DNA of 64,000 nt from Geothrix sp. (GTDB lineage Bacteria; Acidobacteriota; Holophagae; Holophagales; Holophagaceae): assembly GCF_030219325.1 (NCBI RefSeq), contig NZ_CP126625.1:2220857-2284856 (forward strand), read 5' to 3'. Positions within the stretch are counted from its first letter, which is position 1; the number at the start of each line of letters is the position of its first letter. The notes beneath the pieces were generated by a model, which was not told where the DNA came from, searched no databases, and was given only the letters and a program-made list of their open reading frames with translations. Made by a program: the position numbers and the translations under genes. Below, piece by piece: positions 7,620 to 16,680 of the stretch.

Positions 7620-9608
7620 TCACTGCGTCTCGAAATAGAACTGGAGGTCGTTGTCGGTGCGGTTGGCGAGGCCCCACTCGTCCCATCCCACCCATCCGCT
7701 TCCGCTGTTGAATTCCGCATATCCATCCGCGAAATACGTCGTCGGCTTGTATCCGCAGCTGCTCCCCTTCTCCAGGGCATGCGCCGTGTGCACCGTGTCC
7801 GACGGCGAGCTCAACACCAGGTGGTACCGCTGTCCCGCCTGCAGCGTCAGCGCCGTCACGAACGCCACCTTCGCCCAGGACGATCCGTTGTGCGAGGAGC
7901 TCACCGCCCCCTGCGCCACCACCACCGTCCCCTGCCCCACCAGCGTCCCATCCGCCTTCTCCACCCGCACCGTCAGCGGGCTGCTTCCGCTGAGCCGATT
8001 CACCCGCACCGATACCGTCGTCACCGTCCGGCTGGTCCCCGACACGGTGAACGTCTCGCGCACGCCCTTCGCCCCGGATATCAGCTTCGGGTTCACCCAG
8101 CCGGAGGCCGTCGTCTGACCGTAGCCCTGGATGTAGCCCTGTCCCTGGGAGAATCCATCCTCGTAATCCAGCTCGATGGTCGGCGTCCAGCTGCCCGTTC
8201 CCCGGTTGAACAGCACCCAGGCCCCGCTGCAGTTCCGCTCCAGCATCGCCATGTCGGTGTTCGACACCGTCGGCTGCACGGGACTGTTCCCGTCCCACAT
8301 GTAGAGGTGGTCCAGGGAGACCCAGTTCACCGTCGGGTCCGCCGCCACGTTCGTGTAGACGATGTGGTAGAGCTGCCCCGCCACCAGGCTCGCCGGGGTC
8401 GAGAAGGTCAGCAGCGGGAAATGGTTCCCCGCCGTGATCGGCTGGTCATACACCAGCGAGGCCAGGGTCACTCCTGATGGGAAGTGGTTGCTGGTCCCGT
8501 CGTCCGTCTGGATCTGGATTCGGATCGTCCCTCCGTTCCCCGCCGCATAGCCGGATTTCACATCGCTCCAGATGAACTTGGGCCGGATCGCCGTCAGCTT
8601 TCCCGTGTGCTCCGCCCTCAGCCGGCAGCTTGCCGCCTTGTTGCAGCTGTCCACCGCCGTGTTCCAGCCCACGATCTGGTTCGCGAGGTCGTCCGCATTG
8701 ATCCGGGAACCGTAGTAGCCCGCCGCCTGCCCCGCCGGCAGCACCGTGATGCTCTGCTGGGCCGTGGCGCTCACCGAGGCGCTGTTGGTCACCGCGCACA
8801 GCAGCACCATCGTACCGGTGCCTCCCGCCGTGAACACCACGCTGGTCGTCCCCTGCCCCGAACTGATCGTTCCCCCCGAGAGCGTCCAGGCGTAGGAGCA
8901 TCCCGCCTGCGCCGGAATGCTCGCCACGTTCTGGCCCGACTGCGCCGTCACCTGGCTCGGCGCCGTGATCACCGGCGTGGCCGGCGCCACCGGAACCACC
9001 TGCACCTGGGCCTGGCCCACGCTGCTCCCCACGCTGTTGGCCGCCGTGCAGGACAGCGTCAGGGTGCCCACCGCCCCGGCACTGAAGGTCATGGAGGCAG
9101 CATTGGCCCCGGAGATGATCGCCCCGCCGGTGATGGTCCACTGGTAGCTCGTGTCGCCCTCAGGTTGGGCCACGCTGGCCCCCAGATTGGCCGCCCCCGT
9201 GCTGGCGCTGACGGGCGCGGTGATCTGCGGGGTCCTCGGCAGGGCGCTCTGCACCTGCACCTGGGCCGTCGCGCTCGCGCTCTGGCTGTCCAGGGTCGCC
9301 TTGCACGTGAGCGTCAGCGCCCCCGCCTGCGCCGCCGTGAACGATACCGGAACCCCTGTGGAAGGCCCCTGGATGGTTCCGCCGCTGATCGTCCAGGTAT
9401 AGGTCGCGTTCGGCTGCTGGTTGGTGACCGTGGCCGTGAGGTTGCTGCTCCCGATGGCCACTGCCGCCGGCGCCACGATGACCGGAGGGGGAACGGCTCC
9501 TTGTGGGGTCGGGCTTCCGCCCGATCCACCGCTGCAGGCGATCAGGGAGCAGATGGTCCCGACCGCGATCAGGCCCAGCACTCGGAATTGGATGCTGCCT
9601 ACATGCAT
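7620..9608 (-). CDS. Large secreted Ig-repeat lipoprotein (paralog 2)
   Basis: 662 aa. The signal peptide ends in a clean lipobox SLIAC followed by SGGSGGSPTP. Three Ig-like repeats of about 85 aa follow (ATYTWTISGGTIQGPSTG and equivalents). The C-terminal region of about 370 aa starts FYGS-like as YYGSRINADDLANQIVGWNT and is clearly homologous to the one in 2480-4759. It has one Ig-like unit fewer than paralog 1. The start ATG 9608 is preceded by AGGAAGG. I saw no sigma-54 motif in the 117 bp upstream, unlike paralog 1, so the pair may be regulated differently. Function unknown; surface binding or adhesion is the best guess. Confidence 0.8.
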   Translation of the reverse strand: MHVGSIQFRVLGLIAVGTICSLIACSGGSGGSPTPQGAVPPPVIVAPAAVAIGSSNLTATVTNQQPNATYTWTISGGTIQGPSTGVPVSFTAAQAGALTLTCKATLDSQSASATAQVQVQSALPRTPQITAPVSASTGAANLGASVAQPEGDTSYQWTITGGAIISGANAASMTFSAGAVGTLTLSCTAANSVGSSVGQAQVQVVPVAPATPVITAPSQVTAQSGQNVASIPAQAGCSYAWTLSGGTISSGQGTTSVVFTAGGTGTMVLLCAVTNSASVSATAQQSITVLPAGQAAGYYGSRINADDLANQIVGWNTAVDSCNKAASCRLRAEHTGKLTAIRPKFIWSDVKSGYAAGNGGTIRIQIQTDDGTSNHFPSGVTLASLVYDQPITAGNHFPLLTFSTPASLVAGQLYHIVYTNVAADPTVNWVSLDHLYMWDGNSPVQPTVSNTDMAMLERNCSGAWVLFNRGTGSWTPTIELDYEDGFSQGQGYIQGYGQTTASGWVNPKLISGAKGVRETFTVSGTSRTVTTVSVRVNRLSGSSPLTVRVEKADGTLVGQGTVVVAQGAVSSSHNGSSWAKVAFVTALTLQAGQRYHLVLSSPSDTVHTAHALEKGSSCGYKPTTYFADGYAEFNSGSGWVGWDEWGLANRTDNDLQFYFETQ

Positions 9609-9725
9609 GGCACCTTCCTGGACATTCCCATTCCAGCGACCCGGGATTCAAACCTTCACGGGTGGTACGACGAACTCCCCCACAGGCCAGGCCACCGGCT
9701 CTGGCTGGTGATCAAGGCCAGGGCC

Positions 9726-10355
9726 TCACTGGGGTGCTCGTTTCCTGAGCATCCTGATCACCAGCAGGTCACCGAAGGGTTGGATGATGGCGAACCAGAT
9801 CGCGGCGTAGCCGAAGGAGAGGATGATCTTCAGCCAGTCCGGGAGGAAGGAGATGTCGTTCTTGATCAACCAGACGGGAACGATGGACAGGGGGATGCAG
9901 ACCGAGAAGGAGGCCAGGAAGACCGTGCGGAACACCCTGGAGCTCACGCCCAGCAGGGTCTCACTGCCTTCGAAATTCCTGTTCTGGCTGACCTTGAAAT
10001 AGTCGAGATAGGACCTTGCGAACGAGCCCCCGGGCATCGCGTCCACCTGCCTGGCGAGGGCCTCGAGGGTGCGTCCCTCCAACTCGCGGGCGAACCGGAC
10101 CGCCGTTCCATGGGCATCACTCCGGATGACCGTCCCTTCGACGAGGATCCTCTCCCCCATGGCTTCCCCCTCGGGAGGTATCGCCAGTTTGCATTGGCTT
10201 CCCACCGAAAGCGCCGGAGAGGCCTGCAGGAGAAGCCCTCCGAGACCGATGTTGAGGACCAGGACAGATGAGGTCGCCAGGCCCTTGGAAAGAACTTGGG
10301 CCTTCTTCACGATTCGGATCCGCCCCCAGGCGCGCGAGTCATCGGATTTGCCCAT
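9726..10355 (-). CDS. PilZ-like domain protein with C-terminal membrane anchor
   Basis: 209 aa from ATG 10355, preceded by GGAG. Upstream in-frame ATGs at 10367 and 10388 lack a site. Residues about 5-100 resemble a PilZ domain: an early basic stretch RIRIVKK, then LVLNIGLGGLLLQ and GTAVRFA late. Two hydrophobic segments (VFLASFSVCIPLSIVPVWLI and IILSFGYAAIWFAIIQPF) anchor the C-terminus in the inner membrane. The classical RxxxR and DxSxxG c-di-GMP motifs are only partly present (N-I-G-L-G-G replaces DxSxxG), so binding is uncertain. The roughly 290 bp upstream hold the divergent gap to the dehydrogenase gene at 10647; I see no other gene there. Confidence 0.6.
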   Translation of the reverse strand: MGKSDDSRAWGRIRIVKKAQVLSKGLATSSVLVLNIGLGGLLLQASPALSVGSQCKLAIPPEGEAMGERILVEGTVIRSDAHGTAVRFARELEGRTLEALARQVDAMPGGSFARSYLDYFKVSQNRNFEGSETLLGVSSRVFRTVFLASFSVCIPLSIVPVWLIKNDISFLPDWLKIILSFGYAAIWFAIIQPFGDLLVIRMLRKRAPQ

Positions 10356-10646
10356 CGGGATCTCCATGGTTCGTTGGTGCAAGTTCACTCCCCCACCCCT
10401 TCTTCTGGATCAATCAGCGAAACGGCTCCCATGATTGACTTTTTTTTCCATGTTACATCCTGTTCTGGTACACCTATCGAGCGTTCCTTGTGACAAGATG
10501 GGCCAGTACGTCCCGCAAGCCACCCTGGAGATCCTCAAAACTCGGAAAAATCGATTCCGAGCCCGGGTGCCCTTCCGACCACCCCAGGGCCCCGGACCTC
10601 ACCGGACGGCTCACGAATGCAGATTCAAAGGTATCTTGGGAGATAG

Positions 10647-12056
10647 ATGCCCGGAGGTCATGTGCGCATCGCATTCCTGGGTCTGGGGCGCATGGGCCTT
10701 CCCATGGCCCGCAACCTCCTGGGGCGGGAGCACACCGTCACGGTCTACAACCGGACGCCCGGCCGGGCCGAAACCCTGGCGGCCCTGGGGGCGGAAGTCG
10801 CCACCACCGTGGCCGAGGCCGTGAGGAACGCGGAAGTGGCCATCACCATGCTGTCCGATGATGCGGCCATGAACGAGGTCGCCCAGGGCCAGACCGGCCT
10901 CCTTCGCCACCTGCCCGCCAGAGCGATCCACATTTGCATGGGCAGCATGGGAATCGAGGTCTCCGCTGCCCTCGCCACCGCCCATGCCCAGGCGGACCAG
11001 GGCTACCTGGCGGCTCCGGTCTTCGGCCGGCCGGACACGGCTGCCACCCGCCACCTCTGGATCCTGGCCGGGGGACCCGAGCCTCAGGTGAACCGCTGCC
11101 GGCCCATTTTCGAGGCGCTGGGGCAGGGCTATACCCGGGTCGGGCCCAATCCCGCCCTCGCCCATGCCCTGAAGCTGGGGGGGAACCTGCTCACGATGGC
11201 CATGGAACTCGCCGCGTCGGAAATCCTCCCCTATGCCACTAAGGCCGGGTTGCCTCCCGCGGACTACCTGCGCCTGCTGAACACGGCCATCTTCAGGTCC
11301 CACGTGATGGATGGCTACGGGAGCATTCCGGCCCGGCCGTCCTTCGATCCGGAGGACCAGACCCTCGACCTGGCCGCCAGCGAGCTGCTGGCACAAGCCT
11401 GCAAGGACCTGGGAGCCGACATCCCGCCGGTCGATCTCCTCCACGCGCGTCTGCAGGCCGCCAGCGCCCGGGGCTGGGGTGAGCAGGACCTTGCCGAACT
11501 GACCCGGACCTTCCACCTGGAGACCGGAGGCGAAGAGCCTCCGGCCCTGACCCGGGCGACGCCGCCTTCCCCGCCCCGTCCAAAACCGCTGCATCCTCCC
11601 CCGCCCCGCACAGTGATCCAGTCAGAGGAGCCGCTTCCCTCCCCGGAGCCGAAGTCCGCCCCGTCGTCCGCCAAGACCGCCCGGAAGGCCGAGCCCGCCA
11701 AGCTGAAACCGCCCCAGGTCCTCTCCGCCAACCGGTTCGACGCCCTGGAAGACGGGGCTCCCGTGACCCTCGACCTGAACCGGAGCAGTCACTTCGAGTT
11801 GATCCACGGCCAGGTCTGGGCCTGGTCGGAGGGAAGGCGCTACAGGACCTTCTGGACCAGCCTCGACGAGGTCGAGTCGACCTTCCACCACGTGATGTTC
11901 CTGCGGAGCAAGCGGCATGTCCTGCTGCGGCCCGAGGCCGTCCTGGAACTGCGGCCCACGTTTGGGGGGGGTGCCAAGGCGCGTGTGGGGGGGGATGTCG
12001 AGCTGGACGTGGGGCGCACCGCCTTGGCCCGACTTAAGGACCTGCTGGGCCTGTGA
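10647..12056 (+). CDS. 3-hydroxyisobutyrate-dehydrogenase-like enzyme fused to a LytTR-like DNA-binding domain
   Basis: 469 aa. Residues 7-290 are a beta-hydroxyacid dehydrogenase: NAD(P) motif GLGRMG at 12-17, then the conserved catalytic Lys and Asn in LKLGGNLL (K176, N180). A Pro/Lys-rich linker runs from about 295 to 360. Residues about 372-469 resemble a LytTR domain: SLDEVES, FLRSKRHVLLRPEAVLELRP, then a final strand and basic helix, as in the F-x-R-x-H-R...V/I...I-x-x-I pattern of LytTR. I know of no standard family with this pairing, so the enzyme may report on a metabolite or NAD(P)H and act on DNA. ATG 10647 and GTG 10662 (GGAGG directly upstream) are both possible starts. An OmpR-type regulator gene follows after 76 nt. 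Confidence 0.75.
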   Translation: MPGGHVRIAFLGLGRMGLPMARNLLGREHTVTVYNRTPGRAETLAALGAEVATTVAEAVRNAEVAITMLSDDAAMNEVAQGQTGLLRHLPARAIHICMGSMGIEVSAALATAHAQADQGYLAAPVFGRPDTAATRHLWILAGGPEPQVNRCRPIFEALGQGYTRVGPNPALAHALKLGGNLLTMAMELAASEILPYATKAGLPPADYLRLLNTAIFRSHVMDGYGSIPARPSFDPEDQTLDLAASELLAQACKDLGADIPPVDLLHARLQAASARGWGEQDLAELTRTFHLETGGEEPPALTRATPPSPPRPKPLHPPPPRTVIQSEEPLPSPEPKSAPSSAKTARKAEPAKLKPPQVLSANRFDALEDGAPVTLDLNRSSHFELIHGQVWAWSEGRRYRTFWTSLDEVESTFHHVMFLRSKRHVLLRPEAVLELRPTFGGGAKARVGGDVELDVGRTALARLKDLLGL

Positions 12057-12132
12057 GTCGGGCCAAATCGCGGGCAAATTATGAAGACAGGGGGCCCGAC
12101 CGTATTGGGACAACGGGTACACTGTAGGACAA

Positions 12133-12900
12133 ATGTGCCCCCCTGAACCCCGTTCGCTCCCCCCGAAGAAGGTGCCGGCCGCGTCCCAGTCCGAACCAGG
12201 GACACCCCCGGAAGCCGAGGCCACCCTGGTCCTCGTGGTCGAAGACGAGCCGCTGGCGCGGGTCTCCATCCGGGCGACCCTGCTGAAAGCGGGCTTCCTG
12301 GTCGTCGAGGCCGAAAGCGGTGAACAGGCGCTGGGCCTCTTCGACCAGGGTCCCGCTCCCGATGTGGTGATCCTGGACATCGGCCTGCCCGGCCTCGATG
12401 GTTTTCAGGTCTGTCAGGCCATGCGGAAGAAGCGGGCCGACACGGCCATCCTCATGCTCACGGCCCGGGCCGATCCCTCAGACAAGATCACCGGCCTCAC
12501 GCTGGGGGCCGATGACTACCTGGTGAAGCCCTTCAATCCCGGCGAGCTGGTGGCACGCATCCGGGCCGTCCTGCGGCGATCGGCGCTTCAGGCGCCCTCG
12601 ACGGAACCCATCGTGGCGGGTGACCTGCGCCTCGACCCTCGATCCCAGAAGGCTTACAAGCGCGGCGTGGACGCCAACCTGTCACCGCGTGAATTCGCCC
12701 TGCTTGCGGCCCTCCTCCGCCATCCCGGCCAGGTCATGTCCCGGGAGAAGCTGGCCCAGGAGGTCTGGGGGCCGGCGCACCAGGCCAACGCGCGGGCGCT
12801 GGATGTGTTTGTCTGCAAGCTCCGCGACAAGATCGAAGACGATCCTGACCATCCCTTCTATGTCAAGACCGCCTGGGGCGCGGGCTACATCTCCGGCTGA
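12133..12900 (+). CDS. OmpR/PhoB-family response regulator
   Basis: 255 aa with a Pro-rich N-terminal extension of about 30 residues. The receiver domain has VVEDEP for the acidic pocket, phospho-Asp in VVILDIGLPGLDG, the Thr/Lys switch in MLTARAD and LVKPFNP. The C-terminal winged helix has LSPREFALLAALLRHPGQ, the recognition helix in NARALDVFVCKLRDKIE, and GAGYISG at the end. No cognate kinase lies beside it. It follows the LytTR-like fusion gene in the same direction, which could place it in the same transcript. AGGA precedes the ATG. Confidence 0.9.
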   Translation: MCPPEPRSLPPKKVPAASQSEPGTPPEAEATLVLVVEDEPLARVSIRATLLKAGFLVVEAESGEQALGLFDQGPAPDVVILDIGLPGLDGFQVCQAMRKKRADTAILMLTARADPSDKITGLTLGADDYLVKPFNPGELVARIRAVLRRSALQAPSTEPIVAGDLRLDPRSQKAYKRGVDANLSPREFALLAALLRHPGQVMSREKLAQEVWGPAHQANARALDVFVCKLRDKIEDDPDHPFYVKTAWGAGYISG

Positions 12901-12972
12901 AATACCGGCGCAAGGATTCCTGCGTCCCGGGTCATCCGGCTTGATGGATCATTGTCGCAAAATTAGAGTCTA

Positions 12973-14571
12973 ATGATCCCCGAGGCCGCCATGCTCCCTG
13001 CCCCATCCCCGACCCGGCGCGCCATCGACCGCCTGCCCGCCCACCTGCGCCGCTTCGTGGTGGACCAGGACCATGGGGCCTACACGCCGAGGGACCACGC
13101 GGTGTGGCGGCACATCCTGCACCGGCTGGCGGACCGCCTGAGGGATACGGCCCATGCCAGCTACCTGTCGGGCCTGGCGGCCACGGGCATCGGCCTGGAG
13201 CGCATCCCCAGCCTGGACGAGATGAACGGGAAGCTGGAGGCCATGGGCTGGTCCGCCGTGGGCGTGCGGGGCTTCATCCCCCCCGCCGTGTTCACGGAGC
13301 TGCAGTCCCTGGGGGTGCTGGCCATCGCCGCGGACATCCGCAGCCACGAGCACATCGAGTACACGCCCGCCCCCGACATCGTCCACGAGAGCGCGGGCCA
13401 CGCGCCGATCCTGGCTGACCAGCGCTACGCGTCGTACCTGAAGCGCTGCGGCGAGGTGGGCTTCCGGGCCATCGCCTCGGTGGAGGACCAGGCGGTGTAC
13501 GAGGCCATCCGCAACCTCAGCGTGGTGAAGGAGGACCCCGCCGCCAGTGAGGAGGAAGTGCGCCTGGCCCAGGAGCGCCTCCACGCCGCCGGGGCCAGCC
13601 GCCGCTACGTGAGCGAGAGCACCAAGGCTAGCCGCCTCTACTGGTGGACCGCCGAGTACGGCCTGGTGGGCAGCCTGGACGATCCCAAGCTCTACGGCGC
13701 GGGCCTGCTCAGCAGCCTGGGCGAGGCGGCCCACTGCCTCACCCCGGCGGTGAAGAAGGTGCCCCTCTGCCTGGTCTGCGCCGACACGGAATACGACATC
13801 ACGCGCATGCAGCCCCAGCTCTTCGTGGCGCGGGACTTCGACCACCTCTTCGAGGTGCTGGAGGCCTTCGAGGCGACGCTCGGCTGGCGGCGGGGCGGCG
13901 ACCACGGCCTGGAGGAGGCCCTGCGCGCCCGCACCGTGAACCACCTGGTGCTGGATGACGGCCTGGAGCTCACCGGCAAGGTGGTGGCGCGGATCCCCGC
14001 CCGGGGCGAGCTGGCGCCTGGCCTCGCCACGGCCCTGGCCCGCATCGAGGGCCCGGTCCAGCTCTCCCGCCACGGCCAGGCTGGCCAGCGGCCCTGGCCC
14101 GGCGAGGCCCTGGTGGCCTTCGGCAGCGGGCTGCTGCCCCGCCGCGGGGCCTTCAGTCTGGACCTGCCCTCGGGGCTCTTCCTCACGGGCTTCCGGGTGG
14201 GCGAGCACGAGGTGATCAACCTGCGGGGGCACCAGGACGGCCGCCCCCTGGACCTGCCCAGCTGGGCCCTGCTCTTCCTGAGCGGGAGCCTGCCCTCGGT
14301 GGCGGGCGGACCGGCCGATCCCGGGGCCTGGGATGCCTGGTTCGGCGATCCCTCCGCCCTGGCCGAGGGGGAGGCCGAAGCCCAGGCCCGGGACCGCAAG
14401 GCCCAGGCCCTGCCCGCGGATCTGGCGGCACTCTACCTCGAGGCGCGATCCCTGCGCGAGGGTGGCCGGATCGAAGACGAGCGGCTCCGCCGCCTGGCCG
14501 GCCGCGCTGCGGAACACCCCGACGAGTGGCTGCTGCAGGCGGAGCTGGCCGAACTGGAGGCGAGGCGATGA
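12973..14571 (+). CDS. phhA: Phenylalanine 4-hydroxylase (long bacterial form)
   Basis: 532 aa aromatic amino acid hydroxylase converting L-Phe to L-Tyr with tetrahydropterin, O2 and non-haem Fe(II). The iron ligands are visible: two His in PDIVHESAGHAPIL (near residue 140) and the Glu in YWWTAEYGLVG (near 225). About 250 residues follow the catalytic core, as in the long bacterial forms, ending in Ala/Glu-rich helices. Its stop overlaps the start of the pterin dehydratase gene (ATGA), so the enzyme and its cofactor-recycling partner are coupled. The start could also be ATG 12991, which has GAGG at 5 nt. Confidence 0.9.
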   Translation: MIPEAAMLPAPSPTRRAIDRLPAHLRRFVVDQDHGAYTPRDHAVWRHILHRLADRLRDTAHASYLSGLAATGIGLERIPSLDEMNGKLEAMGWSAVGVRGFIPPAVFTELQSLGVLAIAADIRSHEHIEYTPAPDIVHESAGHAPILADQRYASYLKRCGEVGFRAIASVEDQAVYEAIRNLSVVKEDPAASEEEVRLAQERLHAAGASRRYVSESTKASRLYWWTAEYGLVGSLDDPKLYGAGLLSSLGEAAHCLTPAVKKVPLCLVCADTEYDITRMQPQLFVARDFDHLFEVLEAFEATLGWRRGGDHGLEEALRARTVNHLVLDDGLELTGKVVARIPARGELAPGLATALARIEGPVQLSRHGQAGQRPWPGEALVAFGSGLLPRRGAFSLDLPSGLFLTGFRVGEHEVINLRGHQDGRPLDLPSWALLFLSGSLPSVAGGPADPGAWDAWFGDPSALAEGEAEAQARDRKAQALPADLAALYLEARSLREGGRIEDERLRRLAGRAAEHPDEWLLQAELAELEARR

Positions 14572-14813
14572 GCTGGCGCGAGGAGAACGGCACCCTGGTG
14601 CGGACCTTCAAGACCCCGGATTTCCTGACGGCCTACAACCTGGTGAGCGCCATCGTGGGCCCGGCCGAGGCGCTGAACCACCACCCGGATCTCGCCTTCG
14701 GCTGGGGCTATGTGCGGATCACCCTCACCACCCATGACGCGGGCGGCATCACAGAGCTGGATCACCGGCTGGCCGACGCCATTGATCATGCAGTTAAACC
14801 ATTTGATCTATAA
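14568..14813 (+). CDS. phhB: Pterin-4a-carbinolamine dehydratase
   Basis: 81 aa, typical for the family. It dehydrates the 4a-hydroxy-tetrahydropterin released by phenylalanine hydroxylase so the cofactor can be recycled. The active-site signature is LNHHPDLAFGWGYVRITLTT, followed by the second conserved segment ITELDHRLADAID. The start ATG 14568 overlaps the hydroxylase stop; longer in-frame starts would run inside phhA and are unlikely. Confidence 0.92.
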   Translation: MSWREENGTLVRTFKTPDFLTAYNLVSAIVGPAEALNHHPDLAFGWGYVRITLTTHDAGGITELDHRLADAIDHAVKPFDL

Positions 14814-14883
14814 CATTTGCAGAATTCCGACCTGTTCATTCACTGCCGGGTCCGGTATTCTGGAGTGTCCATCGAGGAGTCCC

Positions 14884-15534
14884 TTGCCGAACCCGCCCAA
14901 CTCCCTTCATCGTCCCAGCCTCACGCCCACCACATCGGCCGCTCTGCTGGGCGCCGGGCTTTTCTTCCTGGGCCTCGGCTGCAGCTCCGAGCGGGTGTCC
15001 CACTACCGCGTGCCGAAGGAGAGCGCCTCGGCCCCGGCCCCCGCGCCCGCGATGCCCCCGAAGCCCATGGGCGAGCGGACGGGCGAGCCCTCGGACGTGC
15101 CGCCTCCCCCCAAGCCCAAGGGCTCCCTCAAGTGGTCCCTGCCCAAGGGCTGGAGCGAGCTGCCGGGCGGCGGCATGCGCTTCGCCACCTTCAAGACGCC
15201 CTATGCCGGCAAGCTGGAGGCCACGGTGGTGGTGCTGCCGGGTCCCGCTGGCGGCGAGCTGGCCAACGTGAACCGCTGGCGCGGGCAGATCGCCCTCCCC
15301 GCCCTTGACGAGGCCGGGCTGGCCAAGGCCCGCACCACGCTCAAGAGCAAGGTCGGCACGGTCAACGTGTATGACTTCACCAGCGACGGCCAGACCAAGA
15401 GCCGCATGGTGGCCGGCTATGTCGCCACCCCCGACGGGAACACCTGGTTCCTGAAGCTGACGGGCGACGCCGATCCCGTGGCCAAGGCCAAGGCCGATTT
15501 CATGACCATCCTGGGGAGCCTGCACCTTGATTAA
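14884..15534 (+). CDS. Lipoprotein of unknown function upstream of cytochrome c maturation genes
   Basis: 216 aa from TTG 14884, chosen because GAGGAG lies 4 nt upstream and the reading then gives a signal peptide ending in FFLGLGC-SSER (lipobox LGLGC). A Pro/Ala-rich linker follows, then a compact domain from about residue 75: WSLPKGWSELPGGGMRFATF, then VVVLPGPAGG and GNTWFLKLTGDADPV. I do not recognise a specific family. The stop overlaps the ResB-like start by 8 nt, so it is probably a periplasmic accessory of the same operon. Confidence 0.65.
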   Translation: MPNPPNSLHRPSLTPTTSAALLGAGLFFLGLGCSSERVSHYRVPKESASAPAPAPAMPPKPMGERTGEPSDVPPPPKPKGSLKWSLPKGWSELPGGGMRFATFKTPYAGKLEATVVVLPGPAGGELANVNRWRGQIALPALDEAGLAKARTTLKSKVGTVNVYDFTSDGQTKSRMVAGYVATPDGNTWFLKLTGDADPVAKAKADFMTILGSLHLD

Positions 15535-16678
15535 CGCCTACGCCTCCCGAGTCTGGGGCTTCCTGAAGTCCTTCCAGCTCACCATCGTCCTGCTCGCGCT
15601 GCTGATGTGCCTCGTGCTGTTCTGCACCCTGGCCCAGGTGGAGATGGGCACCCAGGGCGCCGTGAACGCCTACATGCGCAGCTTCATCGTCTGGAACCAG
15701 CCGCTCCTGCTGAGGCTGCCCTTCCCCGGCGGGGCCCTGGTGGGTCTGCTCCTCACCCTCAACCTCATGGCCAAGACCATCGACATCAAGCTCAGCTGGC
15801 AGAAGTCCGGCATGTGGCTGGTCCACGTGGGCCTGGTGGTGCTCTTCGCCGGCGAGTTCGTGGCCGGCATGATGCAGGTGGACACCAACCTGACCGTCGA
15901 GGTGGGCCAGACGGTCAACTTCGTGCAGAGCTACAAGCAGATGGAGCTTGCCGTCATCGATGTCACCGACCCCACCTGGGACGAGGTCTACTCGGTGCCG
16001 GACACGCTGCTGGCCAAGGGTGGCGCCGTCACCATCCCGGGCACGCCGATCACCCTGAACGTGAAGAAGTTCTATGCCAACGCGGAACTGGCCAACCTGG
16101 CGCCCGGTGCGCTGCCCTCCCTGGCCACCGCCGGCGTGGGCGCGGGCGTATCCATCGTCGAGCGGCCCGTCGTCTCCGCCGACAACGAGATGAACCAGAC
16201 CTCCGCCTTCGTGGAACCCGTGGCCGGTGGCCGCAGCTACGGCACCTGGCTGGTCTCCGTGGCCCTGGGCGCCCCCCAGTCCTTCACCCACGAGGGGCAT
16301 ACCTACACGCTGGCCATGCGCCTGCGCCGCCAGTACCTGCCCTACGCCTTCACGCTGAAGCAATTCCGGCACGACGTGTACCCCGGCACCGACATCCCCA
16401 AGAACTTCTCCAGCCTGGTCCAGGTGGTGAATCCTTCCCGGAACGAATCCCGCGAAGTGCTCATCTACATGAACCAGCCGCTGCGGTACGAGGGCAAGAC
16501 CTTCTACCAGGCGAGTTTCGGCAAGAACGACACCCTTTCCGTCCTTTCCGTGGTCGAAAATCCCGGCTGGCTTCTTCCCTACGTGTCCTGCGTGCTCGTG
16601 TCTCTGGGCCTGCTTGTGCACTTCGCCATCGTCCTGCGCCGCTCCCTGAAGCGCCGCCAGGACAAGAAGGAGGGCTGA
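15527..16678 (+). CDS. ResB-like cytochrome c biogenesis protein
   Basis: 383 aa membrane protein. An N-terminal helix (FQLTIVLLALLMCLVLFCTL) and further helices near residues 60-75 and 95-115 precede a large periplasmic domain with GKTFYQASFGKNDTLSVL near the end and a final helix (YVSCVLVSLGLLVHFAIVL). This is the ResB/Ccs1 arrangement for delivering haem and apocytochrome to the CcsA synthase. The start is TTG 15527, overlapping the lipoprotein stop, with GGGGAG 8 nt upstream. The partner CcsA gene begins 2 nt after its stop. Confidence 0.8.
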   Translation: MINAYASRVWGFLKSFQLTIVLLALLMCLVLFCTLAQVEMGTQGAVNAYMRSFIVWNQPLLLRLPFPGGALVGLLLTLNLMAKTIDIKLSWQKSGMWLVHVGLVVLFAGEFVAGMMQVDTNLTVEVGQTVNFVQSYKQMELAVIDVTDPTWDEVYSVPDTLLAKGGAVTIPGTPITLNVKKFYANAELANLAPGALPSLATAGVGAGVSIVERPVVSADNEMNQTSAFVEPVAGGRSYGTWLVSVALGAPQSFTHEGHTYTLAMRLRRQYLPYAFTLKQFRHDVYPGTDIPKNFSSLVQVVNPSRNESREVLIYMNQPLRYEGKTFYQASFGKNDTLSVLSVVENPGWLLPYVSCVLVSLGLLVHFAIVLRRSLKRRQDKKEG

Positions 16679-16680
16679 TC

